DNA of 30,198 bases. Origin: a virus. Numbering within the stretch: the first letter of the stretch is position 1; each line of letters starts with the position of its first letter. The DNA is taken from the IMG/VR virus record IMGVR_UViG_3300046012_000574, positions 1 through 30,198 of that record; one strand, given 5' to 3'. The position numbers and the translations under genes are program-made. Shown piece after piece: positions 1 to 7,026 of the stretch. Below the pieces are notes generated by a model. It made no database searches and had not been told where the DNA came from. It saw nothing but the letters and a program-made list of their open reading frames with translations.

Positions 1-21
1 ATCAACCAAATCAGAGATGAC

Positions 22-1884
22 ATGATCCGAGCCGCGGGTATCCTGCTGGTCGACAAGGAAGGCCGTGCGCTTTTCCTGAAGCGCGGCTCCGGGGGCGACA
101 ATCCCGGCGAGTGGTGCTTTCCTGGCGGCCGAATTGAAGACGGCGAGACCTCGATTGAGGCCGCGGTCCGCGAGACCGAGGAAGAGGCGGGTTATCGCGC
201 CGATGCGGGAAAGCTATCGCTCTGGACGACGCGCATCGCCAACCGCGAGACGACGGGTGCTGCGCCAACGCCGGGCCCCGGTGAGGGACAGGTCAATGCT
301 GCCGGCGGTGCGCCGCTGCCCATCGGCGGTGTTCCGTCCGGCGATGCGATCGTCGCTGAAGGCCAGGTCGAGTTCACCACCTTCCTGCTCAAGGGCATCG
401 ACAATTTCGTCCCGAACATCGACGCCTCGGACGAGCACGTCGCTTATGCCTGGGCGCCGCTGAATCAGCCACCGGAGCCGCTGCATCCTGGATGCCGCGT
501 CGCGCTGGACCGGTTCTCGATGGACGAGCTCGGCGTCGCCAAGGCAATCCGCGAGGGCGATCTCACCTCGCCGCAGCATTACGCCAATCTGGATCTCTTC
601 GATCTGCGCATCACCGGCACCGGTGTCGCCTATCGACGCGCGCTGGACGAATTCGTCTATCGCCGGCCGGAGCATTATCTGACGGCGGAGTTCCTCGAGC
701 GCTGCGCCGGCCTCCCGGTGATCATGATGCACCCCGAGGGCGATACGCTCGACCCGAAGGAATTCTCGGATCGCATCGTCGGCACGATGATGCTGCCCTA
801 TCTCGGCGACGGGATTCAGCACCCGGTCGATGAGGTCTGGGGCATCGCCAAGATTTACGACGACGGCGCGGCGCAGCTGATGCGCGAGCGGCAATTGTCG
901 ACCTCGCCCGCCGTGGTCGTGGTGCGCAGCGCCGACAGTACGAAATTGAAAATGGAAGACGGCTCGACCCTCCTGATCGAGGGCAAGCCGGCGTTACTCG
1001 ATCACCTCGCGATTTGCGTGCGCGGTGTTTGGGATAAGGGCGGCGAGCCCAATGGGGTCAACAGCAGCGAAGCACGGAAGGATTCCGACATGACCGACGA
1101 AGAGAAGAAAGCGGCCGAAGAGAAGGCCCGCAAGGACGCCGACATGGGCGACAAGCTCGACATGATGCTGAAGGGCATCGACACCCTGTCCAAGCGCATG
1201 GACTCTTACGACGAAGAACGCAAGGCGGACAAAGCCCGCAAGGACGCGGCCGAGGCGGAAGACGTCAAGAAGAAGGCCGATGGCGAGGCCGAGGAAAAGG
1301 CAAAGGAAGACAAGGCGAAAGCCGACGCCGAGGCGGAAGAGAAGGCCAAAGCCGACGCGACCGCCGAGGAAGAGAAGAAGAAGGCGGACGCCAGCAACGA
1401 GAAGGTCGAAGACAAGATCGCCGACGCGCTCGATCCGATCCGCAAGCGCATTGATGAAGTCGCCGCGGCGCTGCCGAAGGCGATGAGCGATGCCGATCGC
1501 ATGGCGCTCACCGACGCGCAGGCCTTTGCCGACAACTATTACAGCATGCTCGGCCAGCGCGCGCCGCGTCCCCAAGATGGCGAGACGGTTCTCGCCTATC
1601 GCAAGCGCCTGGCCAAGGGCCTGCGCGAGCACAGCCCAACCTGGAAGGGCGTCGACTTCACGGTGTTCGCCGATGACGCGTTCAGCGTCGCCGAGAAGCA
1701 AATCTATGCCGATGCCCAGGCCGCTTCGATGAATCCCATCGATCTCGGCGAAGGCGAGCTCCGGGAAATCGTGACGACCGACACGACCGGTCGCCGCATC
1801 TCGAGCTTCCGGGGTGAGCCGCGCACCTGGATGAAGGATTTCTCGGCGCGGCCGCGACGCCTCGCCGGCATCCGCAACGCCTGA
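22..1884 (+). CDS. Nudix hydrolase-DUF2213 prohead protease/scaffold fusion
   Basis: A 620-residue multidomain head-assembly protein. Residues 1-60 form the start of a Nudix domain with a complete Nudix box, G36-x5-E42-x7-R50-E51-x2-E54-E55-x-G57, so pyrophosphohydrolase activity is possible. A Pro/Gly/Ala-rich stretch (about 77-105) interrupts the domain before it resumes. Residues about 190-335 match DUF2213, a phage family next to capsid genes; His237 (MMHP) and Ser293/Ser295 (LSTSPA) are plausible protease residues. About 355-485 is a very charged Lys/Glu/Ala/Asp coiled-coil-like segment typical of scaffolds. The C-terminal 130 residues are not recognised. The gene sits directly before cement and capsid genes, as a protease-scaffold should. 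The ATG start fits a canonical Nudix N-terminus, although the frame is open to the window edge. Domain calls are family knowledge; catalysis by either enzyme domain is inferred. Confidence 0.8.
   Translation: MIRAAGILLVDKEGRALFLKRGSGGDNPGEWCFPGGRIEDGETSIEAAVRETEEEAGYRADAGKLSLWTTRIANRETTGAAPTPGPGEGQVNAAGGAPLPIGGVPSGDAIVAEGQVEFTTFLLKGIDNFVPNIDASDEHVAYAWAPLNQPPEPLHPGCRVALDRFSMDELGVAKAIREGDLTSPQHYANLDLFDLRITGTGVAYRRALDEFVYRRPEHYLTAEFLERCAGLPVIMMHPEGDTLDPKEFSDRIVGTMMLPYLGDGIQHPVDEVWGIAKIYDDGAAQLMRERQLSTSPAVVVVRSADSTKLKMEDGSTLLIEGKPALLDHLAICVRGVWDKGGEPNGVNSSEARKDSDMTDEEKKAAEEKARKDADMGDKLDMMLKGIDTLSKRMDSYDEERKADKARKDAAEAEDVKKKADGEAEEKAKEDKAKADAEAEEKAKADATAEEEKKKADASNEKVEDKIADALDPIRKRIDEVAAALPKAMSDADRMALTDAQAFADNYYSMLGQRAPRPQDGETVLAYRKRLAKGLREHSPTWKGVDFTVFADDAFSVAEKQIYADAQAASMNPIDLGEGELREIVTTDTTGRRISSFRGEPRTWMKDFSARPRRLAGIRNA
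1076..1092 (+). promoter_or_regulatory. Internal ribosome-binding site and start for a scaffold-only product
   Basis: Inside the fusion gene, GGAAGG (1076-1081) lies 8 bases before an in-frame ATG (1090) at codon 357. This is exactly where DUF2213 ends and the charged scaffold region begins. Starting here would give a 264-residue scaffold protein ending at 1884. The arrangement resembles lambda, where Nu3 scaffold is made from a start within protease gene C. Signal and position are seen; use of the start is inferred. Confidence 0.45.
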
Positions 1885-1897
1885 TCGGCCTTCGGCT

Positions 1898-1939
1898 AGA
1901 GGGCCTCAACAACATCGGGCTTCGCGATTGAGGCCCTCT
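1898..1939 (+). other. 12-bp perfect inverted repeat between scaffold and cement genes
   Basis: AGAGGGCCTCAA (1898-1909) is perfectly complementary to TTGAGGCCCTCT (1928-1939) across an 18-base loop. It occupies most of the 75-base gap after the scaffold stop. There is no T-tract, so it is not a typical intrinsic terminator. An mRNA-stability or processing hairpin separating low-dose scaffold from high-dose cement/capsid mRNA is a reasonable inference. Confidence 0.6.
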
Positions 1940-1959
1940 TCGAAGAAGGAAAGCACGAC

Positions 1960-2856
1960 ATGGTTTCCACTGTTGCGATCAATCCGATCATGACCACGAA
2001 TGCGGCGGGCTCGTTCTCCGTCGACACCGTCGGTCTGATCCAAGGCATGATGTATGACGACCCGGCTGTCCGCTACGCGCTGGCCGGCGGCGTCCTCGAT
2101 GCGCTCGAGACCCTCCCGATGTGGGGCGGCGTCGGCATCTCGGAATATGTGCCGGGTGCCAGCGGCAAGCCGAACGGCGTGCTCGGCGGCCCGGTGCGCC
2201 GCGCGACCAATCTCACCGCCGCGGCGGCGCTGACCCTGACCGGATTCTCGGTGTTCAATCAGGACCACTCGATGATCTCGTCGCCGCAGTCGCCGGTCCC
2301 ACTGGCCGCGGCGAACATGGGCGTCAACTTCTTCCGTCTCGGCTCCGGCGCGCGCATCGCTGTCGCTTGCGATCCCGCCCTGGTGTCGCTCGACGGCGGT
2401 GTCATCACCCAGCAGGTTTCCTGGGACTTCACCTCGCAACTGCTGGTCCCGTACACCCCGGCCTACAACGCCACGACGATCACCGGCGCCGTGTGGGCCA
2501 GCACCTCGGGCGGCCGCACCACGTTCACGGTCGGCACCGATCTCACGGCGGACCTCTCGGCTGGCTCCAATATCGACGTGTCCGGCGTGGTCTCGACCGG
2601 CGGCACCGGCGTCGGCTTCAACGGCCGCTTCGTTGTGGTCTCGGTCACCAGCACCACCATCGTGGTCACCCAGGTCGCGGCATCCTCGCCCGGCACCTAT
2701 TCGTCGGGTGGCACGGTCGCGGCGGGCGGCGGCTTGCTGCCGATCAAGGGTGTGCTCGAGATCGACGTCGGCAATAGCCTGACGGTCAGTTACGACCCGA
2801 CGACCGGCTTCGCCACCTGGAATCGTTCCGGATCCTGCGCGGTCATTCTGATCTGA
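1960..2856 (+). CDS. Capsid decoration/structural cement protein with inserted beta domain
   Basis: A 298-residue virion protein between scaffold and major capsid protein. The N-terminal part (DDPAVRYALAGG, ALETLPMWGGV) and the pair QSPVPLA / GSGARIAVACDPALVSL resemble a family usually described as structural cement protein (Gp24-like) in myophages with DUF2184 capsids. Residues about 179-255 are a Gly/Thr/Val-rich beta domain splitting the cement fold; related domains occur in the sheath and baseplate plug here. The fold resumes at LPIKGVLEIDVG and ends TGFATWNRSGSCAVILI. The start has GAAGGAAAG upstream. The family assignment is from memory of sequence character, so the function is probable rather than certain. 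Confidence 0.65.
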   Translation: MVSTVAINPIMTTNAAGSFSVDTVGLIQGMMYDDPAVRYALAGGVLDALETLPMWGGVGISEYVPGASGKPNGVLGGPVRRATNLTAAAALTLTGFSVFNQDHSMISSPQSPVPLAAANMGVNFFRLGSGARIAVACDPALVSLDGGVITQQVSWDFTSQLLVPYTPAYNATTITGAVWASTSGGRTTFTVGTDLTADLSAGSNIDVSGVVSTGGTGVGFNGRFVVVSVTSTTIVVTQVAASSPGTYSSGGTVAAGGGLLPIKGVLEIDVGNSLTVSYDPTTGFATWNRSGSCAVILI

Positions 2857-2875
2857 TCCCGCTGATCTGATCCAG
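2848..2875. repeat. 14-bp tandem duplication at a stop codon
   Basis: CTGATCTGATCC occurs twice with a 14-base period (2848-2859 and 2862-2873). The first copy contains the Leu-Ile-stop end of the cement gene, and the second is in the intergenic leader of the capsid gene. It looks like a recent slippage duplication that left a spare in-register stop region. Confidence 0.7.
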
Positions 2876-2914
2876 ACCCGCAACACGAATCTCATTCACG
2901 GAGAAATCTGAGCC

Positions 2915-3937
2915 ATGGGCAATATCGCGCCTTCCTTTGTCATGACCAACCCGAACTACACCGAGCCGGGTATCTTGCTGCCTTACGTGCAGGCATCCGG
3001 CGCTTTCGAAGCCTTCTGCGAGGGGCAACCGCTGGTTCGCCTGGCCGAAGGCGACCTCTACGCCTACATCAAGCGCATCGATCTGCGGAACCGCACGAAT
3101 GCCGGCCAGAGCGCCTACAATTCGCTCCCGTCGGTCTCGACCGCGCTGTCGATGATCTCGACCCCGACCTATCTCGCGCGCGTCCGCGCCGAATACGATC
3201 ACCACGACACGGCGGCGATGAACCGCTGGGGCGTGTCGATCGTCGAAGCGCAGCGTCTCGGTATGCGGCAGGGCCATTTCCAGCTGATGCGCACCGCGGC
3301 CCTGCAGGGCTTCAACCCGGCGAACGGCGAGGGCTTGCTCAATACCGGCGGCGCCACGGCGGTCTCCCTGCCGGCGGATAGCAACGGCAACACGACCGTC
3401 GTCACCTACGACAATGGCCAGATGGGCATCTTCTTGCTGACCCAGATCAGCGCGATGAAGACCCGGACCTTCCAGCTGGGTCTCGGTCAGAAGTTCACGA
3501 TCCTGGGGCCGCAGCGCGTGCTCGGCGCGTTCGAATACCAGAACATCGTCCAGCTGGTGCAGTATCAGCGTGCCGGCGCCGGCACTGCGACCACGGCCGG
3601 TCTGATTAAGGACGTGCTCGCGATGAACGAGGACGAGATCGCGTGGGTCTATGACGACACGCTGATCGGCAAAGGCGCGGGCGGCACCGACGCGGTTATC
3701 ATCACCATGCCGGAAGTGAAGAAGCCGGCCGGCACGAAGATCAACACCAACGAGTTCGCTCGTCTCGCACCGGGCATCGAGGCCTGCACGCTGATGTATG
3801 CCGACATGGCCGCGCCGCGCGAGATCCCGACCCCGTTGCCCGGCGGCGCGATCGATGTGCTCTCGGAGCTCCGGTACACCTCGGGCTGGGGCGTCCGCCC
3901 CGAGGCGGTCACCATCATGAGCATGCAGTACCAGTAA
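2915..3937 (+). CDS. Major capsid protein, DUF2184 family
   Basis: A 340-residue protein that forms the capsid shell, presumably with an HK97-type fold. The sequence is collinear with DUF2184 capsid proteins: YNSLPSVSTALSMIS in the N-terminal third, an AEYDHHDTAAMNRWGVS segment, GLLNTGG, and a C-terminal AGIEACTLMYADM-like and GWGVRPEAV pattern. The length is normal for the family. The start codon follows GGAGAAATCTGAGCC, a good ribosome-binding site for a highly expressed gene. It lies immediately downstream of scaffold and cement genes, the canonical place. No insertion or truncation is seen. Confidence 0.85.
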   Translation: MGNIAPSFVMTNPNYTEPGILLPYVQASGAFEAFCEGQPLVRLAEGDLYAYIKRIDLRNRTNAGQSAYNSLPSVSTALSMISTPTYLARVRAEYDHHDTAAMNRWGVSIVEAQRLGMRQGHFQLMRTAALQGFNPANGEGLLNTGGATAVSLPADSNGNTTVVTYDNGQMGIFLLTQISAMKTRTFQLGLGQKFTILGPQRVLGAFEYQNIVQLVQYQRAGAGTATTAGLIKDVLAMNEDEIAWVYDDTLIGKGAGGTDAVIITMPEVKKPAGTKINTNEFARLAPGIEACTLMYADMAAPREIPTPLPGGAIDVLSELRYTSGWGVRPEAVTIMSMQYQ

Positions 3938-3962
3938 GCGGATCTCTGTTGGGCGGCCCGGC

Positions 3963-4178
3963 GTGTTTGTGAAGCTCATGGATCGTGACGGCAAAGGCTC
4001 TCGCCTTATTGGCGGGGTCAAGTCGTGTCGTTTCAATGAGCGCAGCGGCGCGCCGGTCGCCGAGATCGTTCATGACGATGGCCAGCGGGAGACCCTGACC
4101 ATCGATGGCGACGCCTATCTCATGAACGACACCGGAAAAACCATCGACAGCTTCAGACAGACAGGAAAACAGCCATGA
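3963..4178 (+). CDS. Hypothetical small phage protein
   Basis: 71 codons from a GTG start; an in-frame ATG at 3978 is an alternative start, and neither has a strong ribosome-binding site. The product is polar and probably beta-rich (VAEIVHDDGQRETLTIDG, a strand-turn-strand look) with no membrane segment. Its stop overlaps the next start by four bases, so the pair is translationally coupled. The position right after the capsid gene suggests a head or neck accessory role. No family is recognised. Confidence 0.6.
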   Translation: MFVKLMDRDGKGSRLIGGVKSCRFNERSGAPVAEIVHDDGQRETLTIDGDAYLMNDTGKTIDSFRQTGKQP

Positions 4179-4705
4179 AAATGTTCATCGCGAATTGCAC
4201 CAAGCAGGTCGTCAGCTTCATCTATCGATTGCCTGAAGTTTCGGCATCGCGTCAGCAGCAGATCGAAATCGGCGGCCAGATCCAAATCTCGGGCGATCTC
4301 ACTAAGATCGAGGTCGACGCGATCATCGAGCAGCACACCAAATACGGCCTGGTCGCTGCCGACGAGTTGGACCGAAGCAAGCCGTTCATCGGACTCTGCT
4401 ATTCCATCGACAAGCCTGTCCGTGTCGGCAAGGTCGAGCAGGCGATTGAGCACAACGACAAGGTGCTCGAACAACGTGGCGCCCAGACCCGCAAGGAATC
4501 GGCGCTCGCCGTCGCTTCACAGGTCGAGCAGAATTCGCCGGGCGGCTTGACTGCGCTCGAGATGACGGTCGAGCAGGAAAAGCCGGGCAGCGAAGGTGAC
4601 GTCGTCGGGGCGCAGACGGTGCGCGTCGACCGCAACGCGCCGGCGCAGGAATTGACCGGTGACGCGGCGCAACGTCAGCGCAACAGCCGCCGCAAGAAGG
4701 ATTAG
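4175..4705 (+). CDS. Hypothetical phage protein after the capsid gene
   Basis: A 176-residue protein coupled to the preceding gene by an ATGA overlap. Residues 1-100 look folded (IGGQIQISGDLTKIEVDAIIEQHTKYG). Residues from about 125 are low-complexity and charged and end in a basic tail (RQRNSRRKKD). The position between capsid and neck genes suggests a virion or assembly role. I do not recognise a family. The C-terminal basic tail could bind DNA or a partner, but that is only a possibility. Confidence 0.65.
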   Translation: MKMFIANCTKQVVSFIYRLPEVSASRQQQIEIGGQIQISGDLTKIEVDAIIEQHTKYGLVAADELDRSKPFIGLCYSIDKPVRVGKVEQAIEHNDKVLEQRGAQTRKESALAVASQVEQNSPGGLTALEMTVEQEKPGSEGDVVGAQTVRVDRNAPAQELTGDAAQRQRNSRRKKD

Positions 4706-4711
4706 GCCCAG

Positions 4712-5167
4712 GTGGCGATCGTTGTCCCGCCCACAGAAGCCGGATTCCTGCAATGGGTCCGCAGCGTCATGGGCGTCACCACGCAACAGCTGCCCGACAA
4801 CGACCCCGTCATCCCGGTCGCCTATGAGGTTGCGATCGAGATCGTCAACCAGACGCTCAATCAAGCGTCGCCGACGATCTATGCGCTCGCGGTCTACAAT
4901 CTCGGCGGCTCCAATCTGGTCAATTATGCGCAGGATCAGACCGATCAGACGTTCTGGACCGATCTGAGATCGAAGTTCAACACCTACGGGTTTGTCGCCG
5001 GTGTCATTTCGTCGTCCAGCGACGAGGGCACCAGCGAAACCTTGCTCGTACCCGATGCGCTCAAGGGACTGACCCTCTCCAATCTTCAATATCTGAAGGA
5101 TCCGTGGGGCCGGCAGTATCTCAGCTTCGCGCAGCTTTACGGCCCGAACATCTGGGGGTTGTCGTGA
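4712..5167 (+). CDS. Probable head-tail connector protein
   Basis: 151 residues from a GTG start. The helical N-terminal part contains a run typical of small adaptor proteins (PVIPVAYEVAIEIVNQTL), followed by IYALAVYNLGGSNLVNYA and a C-terminal DPWGRQYLSFAQLYGPNIWGLS. The stop overlaps the next GTG by four bases. Gene order (capsid, small genes, sheath) places it among neck/completion proteins. The connector role is inferred from order and size, not from a recognised domain. Confidence 0.6.
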   Translation: MAIVVPPTEAGFLQWVRSVMGVTTQQLPDNDPVIPVAYEVAIEIVNQTLNQASPTIYALAVYNLGGSNLVNYAQDQTDQTFWTDLRSKFNTYGFVAGVISSSSDEGTSETLLVPDALKGLTLSNLQYLKDPWGRQYLSFAQLYGPNIWGLS

Positions 5168-5616
5168 GCCTCACGCTTCATCTCGGCGTCACCGAGATCC
5201 CTTACAGCCAGTCAGGCGGCAAGACCAAGACGACGCCGAATGAGACGACCGGCGATGTGGCGGACATCCTCGAAGCCAAATACGGCATCATGCAGTTCTT
5301 CTTCGATCATCATGCCGCGGAGATCGCCAAGGTCTTGGAAGAAGGACTTGCCGGATCGTTCGAGAGTCTCTTGTCCGGCGCGCCGCCACGGCGCGATCCA
5401 TTCATGTCCGGCGTGTCGAAGGTCGAAGCCATGTTCCGACAGTTCCTCGAGCGCGCCGAGATGAACGGTCAGGTTGCAGGTGTGCCGACCAAGGCCTCGC
5501 TGAAGGGCGTCAGCCATCGCTTCAAGCATCCCTCTGCCAAGCGCGGGGCGCGGCCGTCGTTCATCGATACGGCGCTCTTCGAACAGTCTTTCCGATCCTG
5601 GGTTGATGCTCGGTGA
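5164..5616 (+). CDS. Probable neck protein
   Basis: About 150 residues if started at the GTG that overlaps the previous stop; an upstream start at 5104 would run antisense-free through the previous gene and has no support. The N-terminus is strand-like (LHLGVTEIPYS), the middle is helical (KVEAMFRQFLERAEM), and the C-terminus is basic (KHPSAKRGARPSFIDTALFEQSF). The C-terminal R-P-S-F-IDTALFEQSFR segment resembles the end of small phage minor tail/neck proteins. It overlaps the next gene by four bases. A neck or tail-completion role is inferred from context. Confidence 0.55.
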   Translation: MSLTLHLGVTEIPYSQSGGKTKTTPNETTGDVADILEAKYGIMQFFFDHHAAEIAKVLEEGLAGSFESLLSGAPPRRDPFMSGVSKVEAMFRQFLERAEMNGQVAGVPTKASLKGVSHRFKHPSAKRGARPSFIDTALFEQSFRSWVDAR

Positions 5617-6626
5617 GCGCGGCAACTGAATCGGTGACGGCAAAGGGGCCCTTGGCGGCCCCGCTCGCCGCCGGCGTCCAGACGCTTTCGCAAAACCAGG
5701 AGGTCACCTTCACGCAATATGTGAGGACGATCCTGCCGATCGATGGCTTCGTCTTTCTGGTTCGGGCCGATCTGCTCACGTCGGATCAACGGGCGCTGGC
5801 GTATGGATCGGACGCGGCCGCGGCCACTGCGCCGCTGACGTTCACCCAGCGCGGGAGCCTGCACTACGCGACCGACTCGCATCAGGAAGAGACCGAGACG
5901 TTCACCACCAATCAGGTCATATTTACGGCCCTGGGGGAGGTGGCTGCTCTTAATCTCGCAAGCCCGGCTATCGTTTGGCTCGGTGAAATCGACGACATTC
6001 GTTTCGCTTTTTCGAGCCGTGGTTCGTTCTATCAGCAGGCCGATCTTTGGCACTATCGCGGCTCGACGCGATGGTCGGATCTGGCATCTCAGATTATCGA
6101 CGACCCGGCCGATCTCGATCTAACCCATGCTGTCGTCAGCGGCAGCCTGCCGATCTGGCTCAGCCTTCAGGCATACGTGCCACCGGTCGCGCTCGTCGCG
6201 AACCCGAATATCGTTCTCTACCCATCGTATTTGGTGCCGCGCAATCTCGTTCCGCCTTACGGTGTGGTTCATATTGAGCCGAGCGGCACAATCGGATTGG
6301 CCGCCGCGCCGACCATGCTCGACAATTCGACCCTGCAGCAGCTGTGTGTCGATGAAGTCGAGATCACGCTCTACGGCTGTCGCAACGATGCCGCGATCGA
6401 TCTGATCGCCTGGGTCCAGCAGTACGCTCTGTTCAATCACTTGATCATGGGGATCATGAACATTCCCGTGGTGCGGGATGAGAAGAAGGGCCAGGTCGAA
6501 CTGCAGGCGATCGCGCAGAAGAAGACCATTCGGTTCGACGTGAATTACTACCAGTTACGCGCCCAAAACATCGCGCGCCAACTGATCACCCAAGCCATCG
6601 TCAATTACATCCCGGCCGCTCTTTAA
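5613..6626 (+). CDS. Phage structural protein upstream of the sheath (neck/tail terminator candidate)
   Basis: A 337-residue protein from a GTG start overlapping the previous stop. The first ~240 residues are mixed and have no recognised domain. The last ~95 (VDEVEITLYGCRN ... IMNIPVVRDEKKGQVELQAIAQKK ... FDVNYYQL) alternate strands and amphipathic helices in a pattern reminiscent of tail-terminator folds. It is the last large gene before the sheath, where a terminator or neck protein is expected. The sequence supports a real, full-length coding region; the specific role is inference. Confidence 0.6.
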   Translation: MSAATESVTAKGPLAAPLAAGVQTLSQNQEVTFTQYVRTILPIDGFVFLVRADLLTSDQRALAYGSDAAAATAPLTFTQRGSLHYATDSHQEETETFTTNQVIFTALGEVAALNLASPAIVWLGEIDDIRFAFSSRGSFYQQADLWHYRGSTRWSDLASQIIDDPADLDLTHAVVSGSLPIWLSLQAYVPPVALVANPNIVLYPSYLVPRNLVPPYGVVHIEPSGTIGLAAAPTMLDNSTLQQLCVDEVEITLYGCRNDAAIDLIAWVQQYALFNHLIMGIMNIPVVRDEKKGQVELQAIAQKKTIRFDVNYYQLRAQNIARQLITQAIVNYIPAAL

Positions 6627-6653
6627 CGGCCTTTTCTTTGGAAGGGCGCAATC

Positions 6654-6980
6654 ATGCCGCAAATTCCGGTTCCCAGCACGCTGCTCGTCACGAAGGTCAA
6701 CCCCGGCTCGGGCATTACCGTCACACCGTCCGGCAAAACCGGTATCGTCACCGTCAGCGTTTCGGGGCCGAGCGGCACGTTCACCTTGAATGGCGCAACG
6801 CCGGTCACCGTCGCGAATGCGGCCGTCACGGCCAATTCGCAGATCCTGATCACGCTCAAAACCGTGGGCGGCACCGTTGGCGCGGTTCCGGCGATCAAGA
6901 CGATCACCGCGGGCACCGGCTTTACCGTTGCGGGCACCGCATCCGACACGTCCGTTTTCAACTACACGATCATCGGCTGA
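6654..6980 (+). CDS. Small beta-rich virion protein with fibre-type C-terminus
   Basis: A 108-residue protein, nearly all short beta strands rich in Thr/Val/Gly. The C-terminal stretch (VTVANAAVTANSQILITLK, GTGFTVAGTASDTS, NYTIIG) is a module I know from many phage fibre and head-decoration proteins, where it is likely a trimeric beta structure. It lies between the neck candidate and the sheath, with GGAAGGGCGCAATC before the ATG. A head fibre, collar whisker or decoration function is plausible; the module itself is more certain than the role. Confidence 0.6.
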   Translation: MPQIPVPSTLLVTKVNPGSGITVTPSGKTGIVTVSVSGPSGTFTLNGATPVTVANAAVTANSQILITLKTVGGTVGAVPAIKTITAGTGFTVAGTASDTSVFNYTIIG

Positions 6981-7026
6981 CGCCGGGCGCTGCATCAACT
7001 GAATAGCCGATAGGAGGGGCGCCGGC

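Noticed and set aside
1906-2895. A 329-codon minus-strand frame opposite the cement gene
   Set aside because: Antisense shadow with Arg/Gly/Asp-rich low-information sequence and no start signal.
2843-4036. A 397-codon frame on the minus strand opposite the capsid gene
   Set aside because: Arg/Asp/Gly/His-biased composition typical of the complement of a GC-rich gene; the plus-strand frame is a recognised capsid protein.
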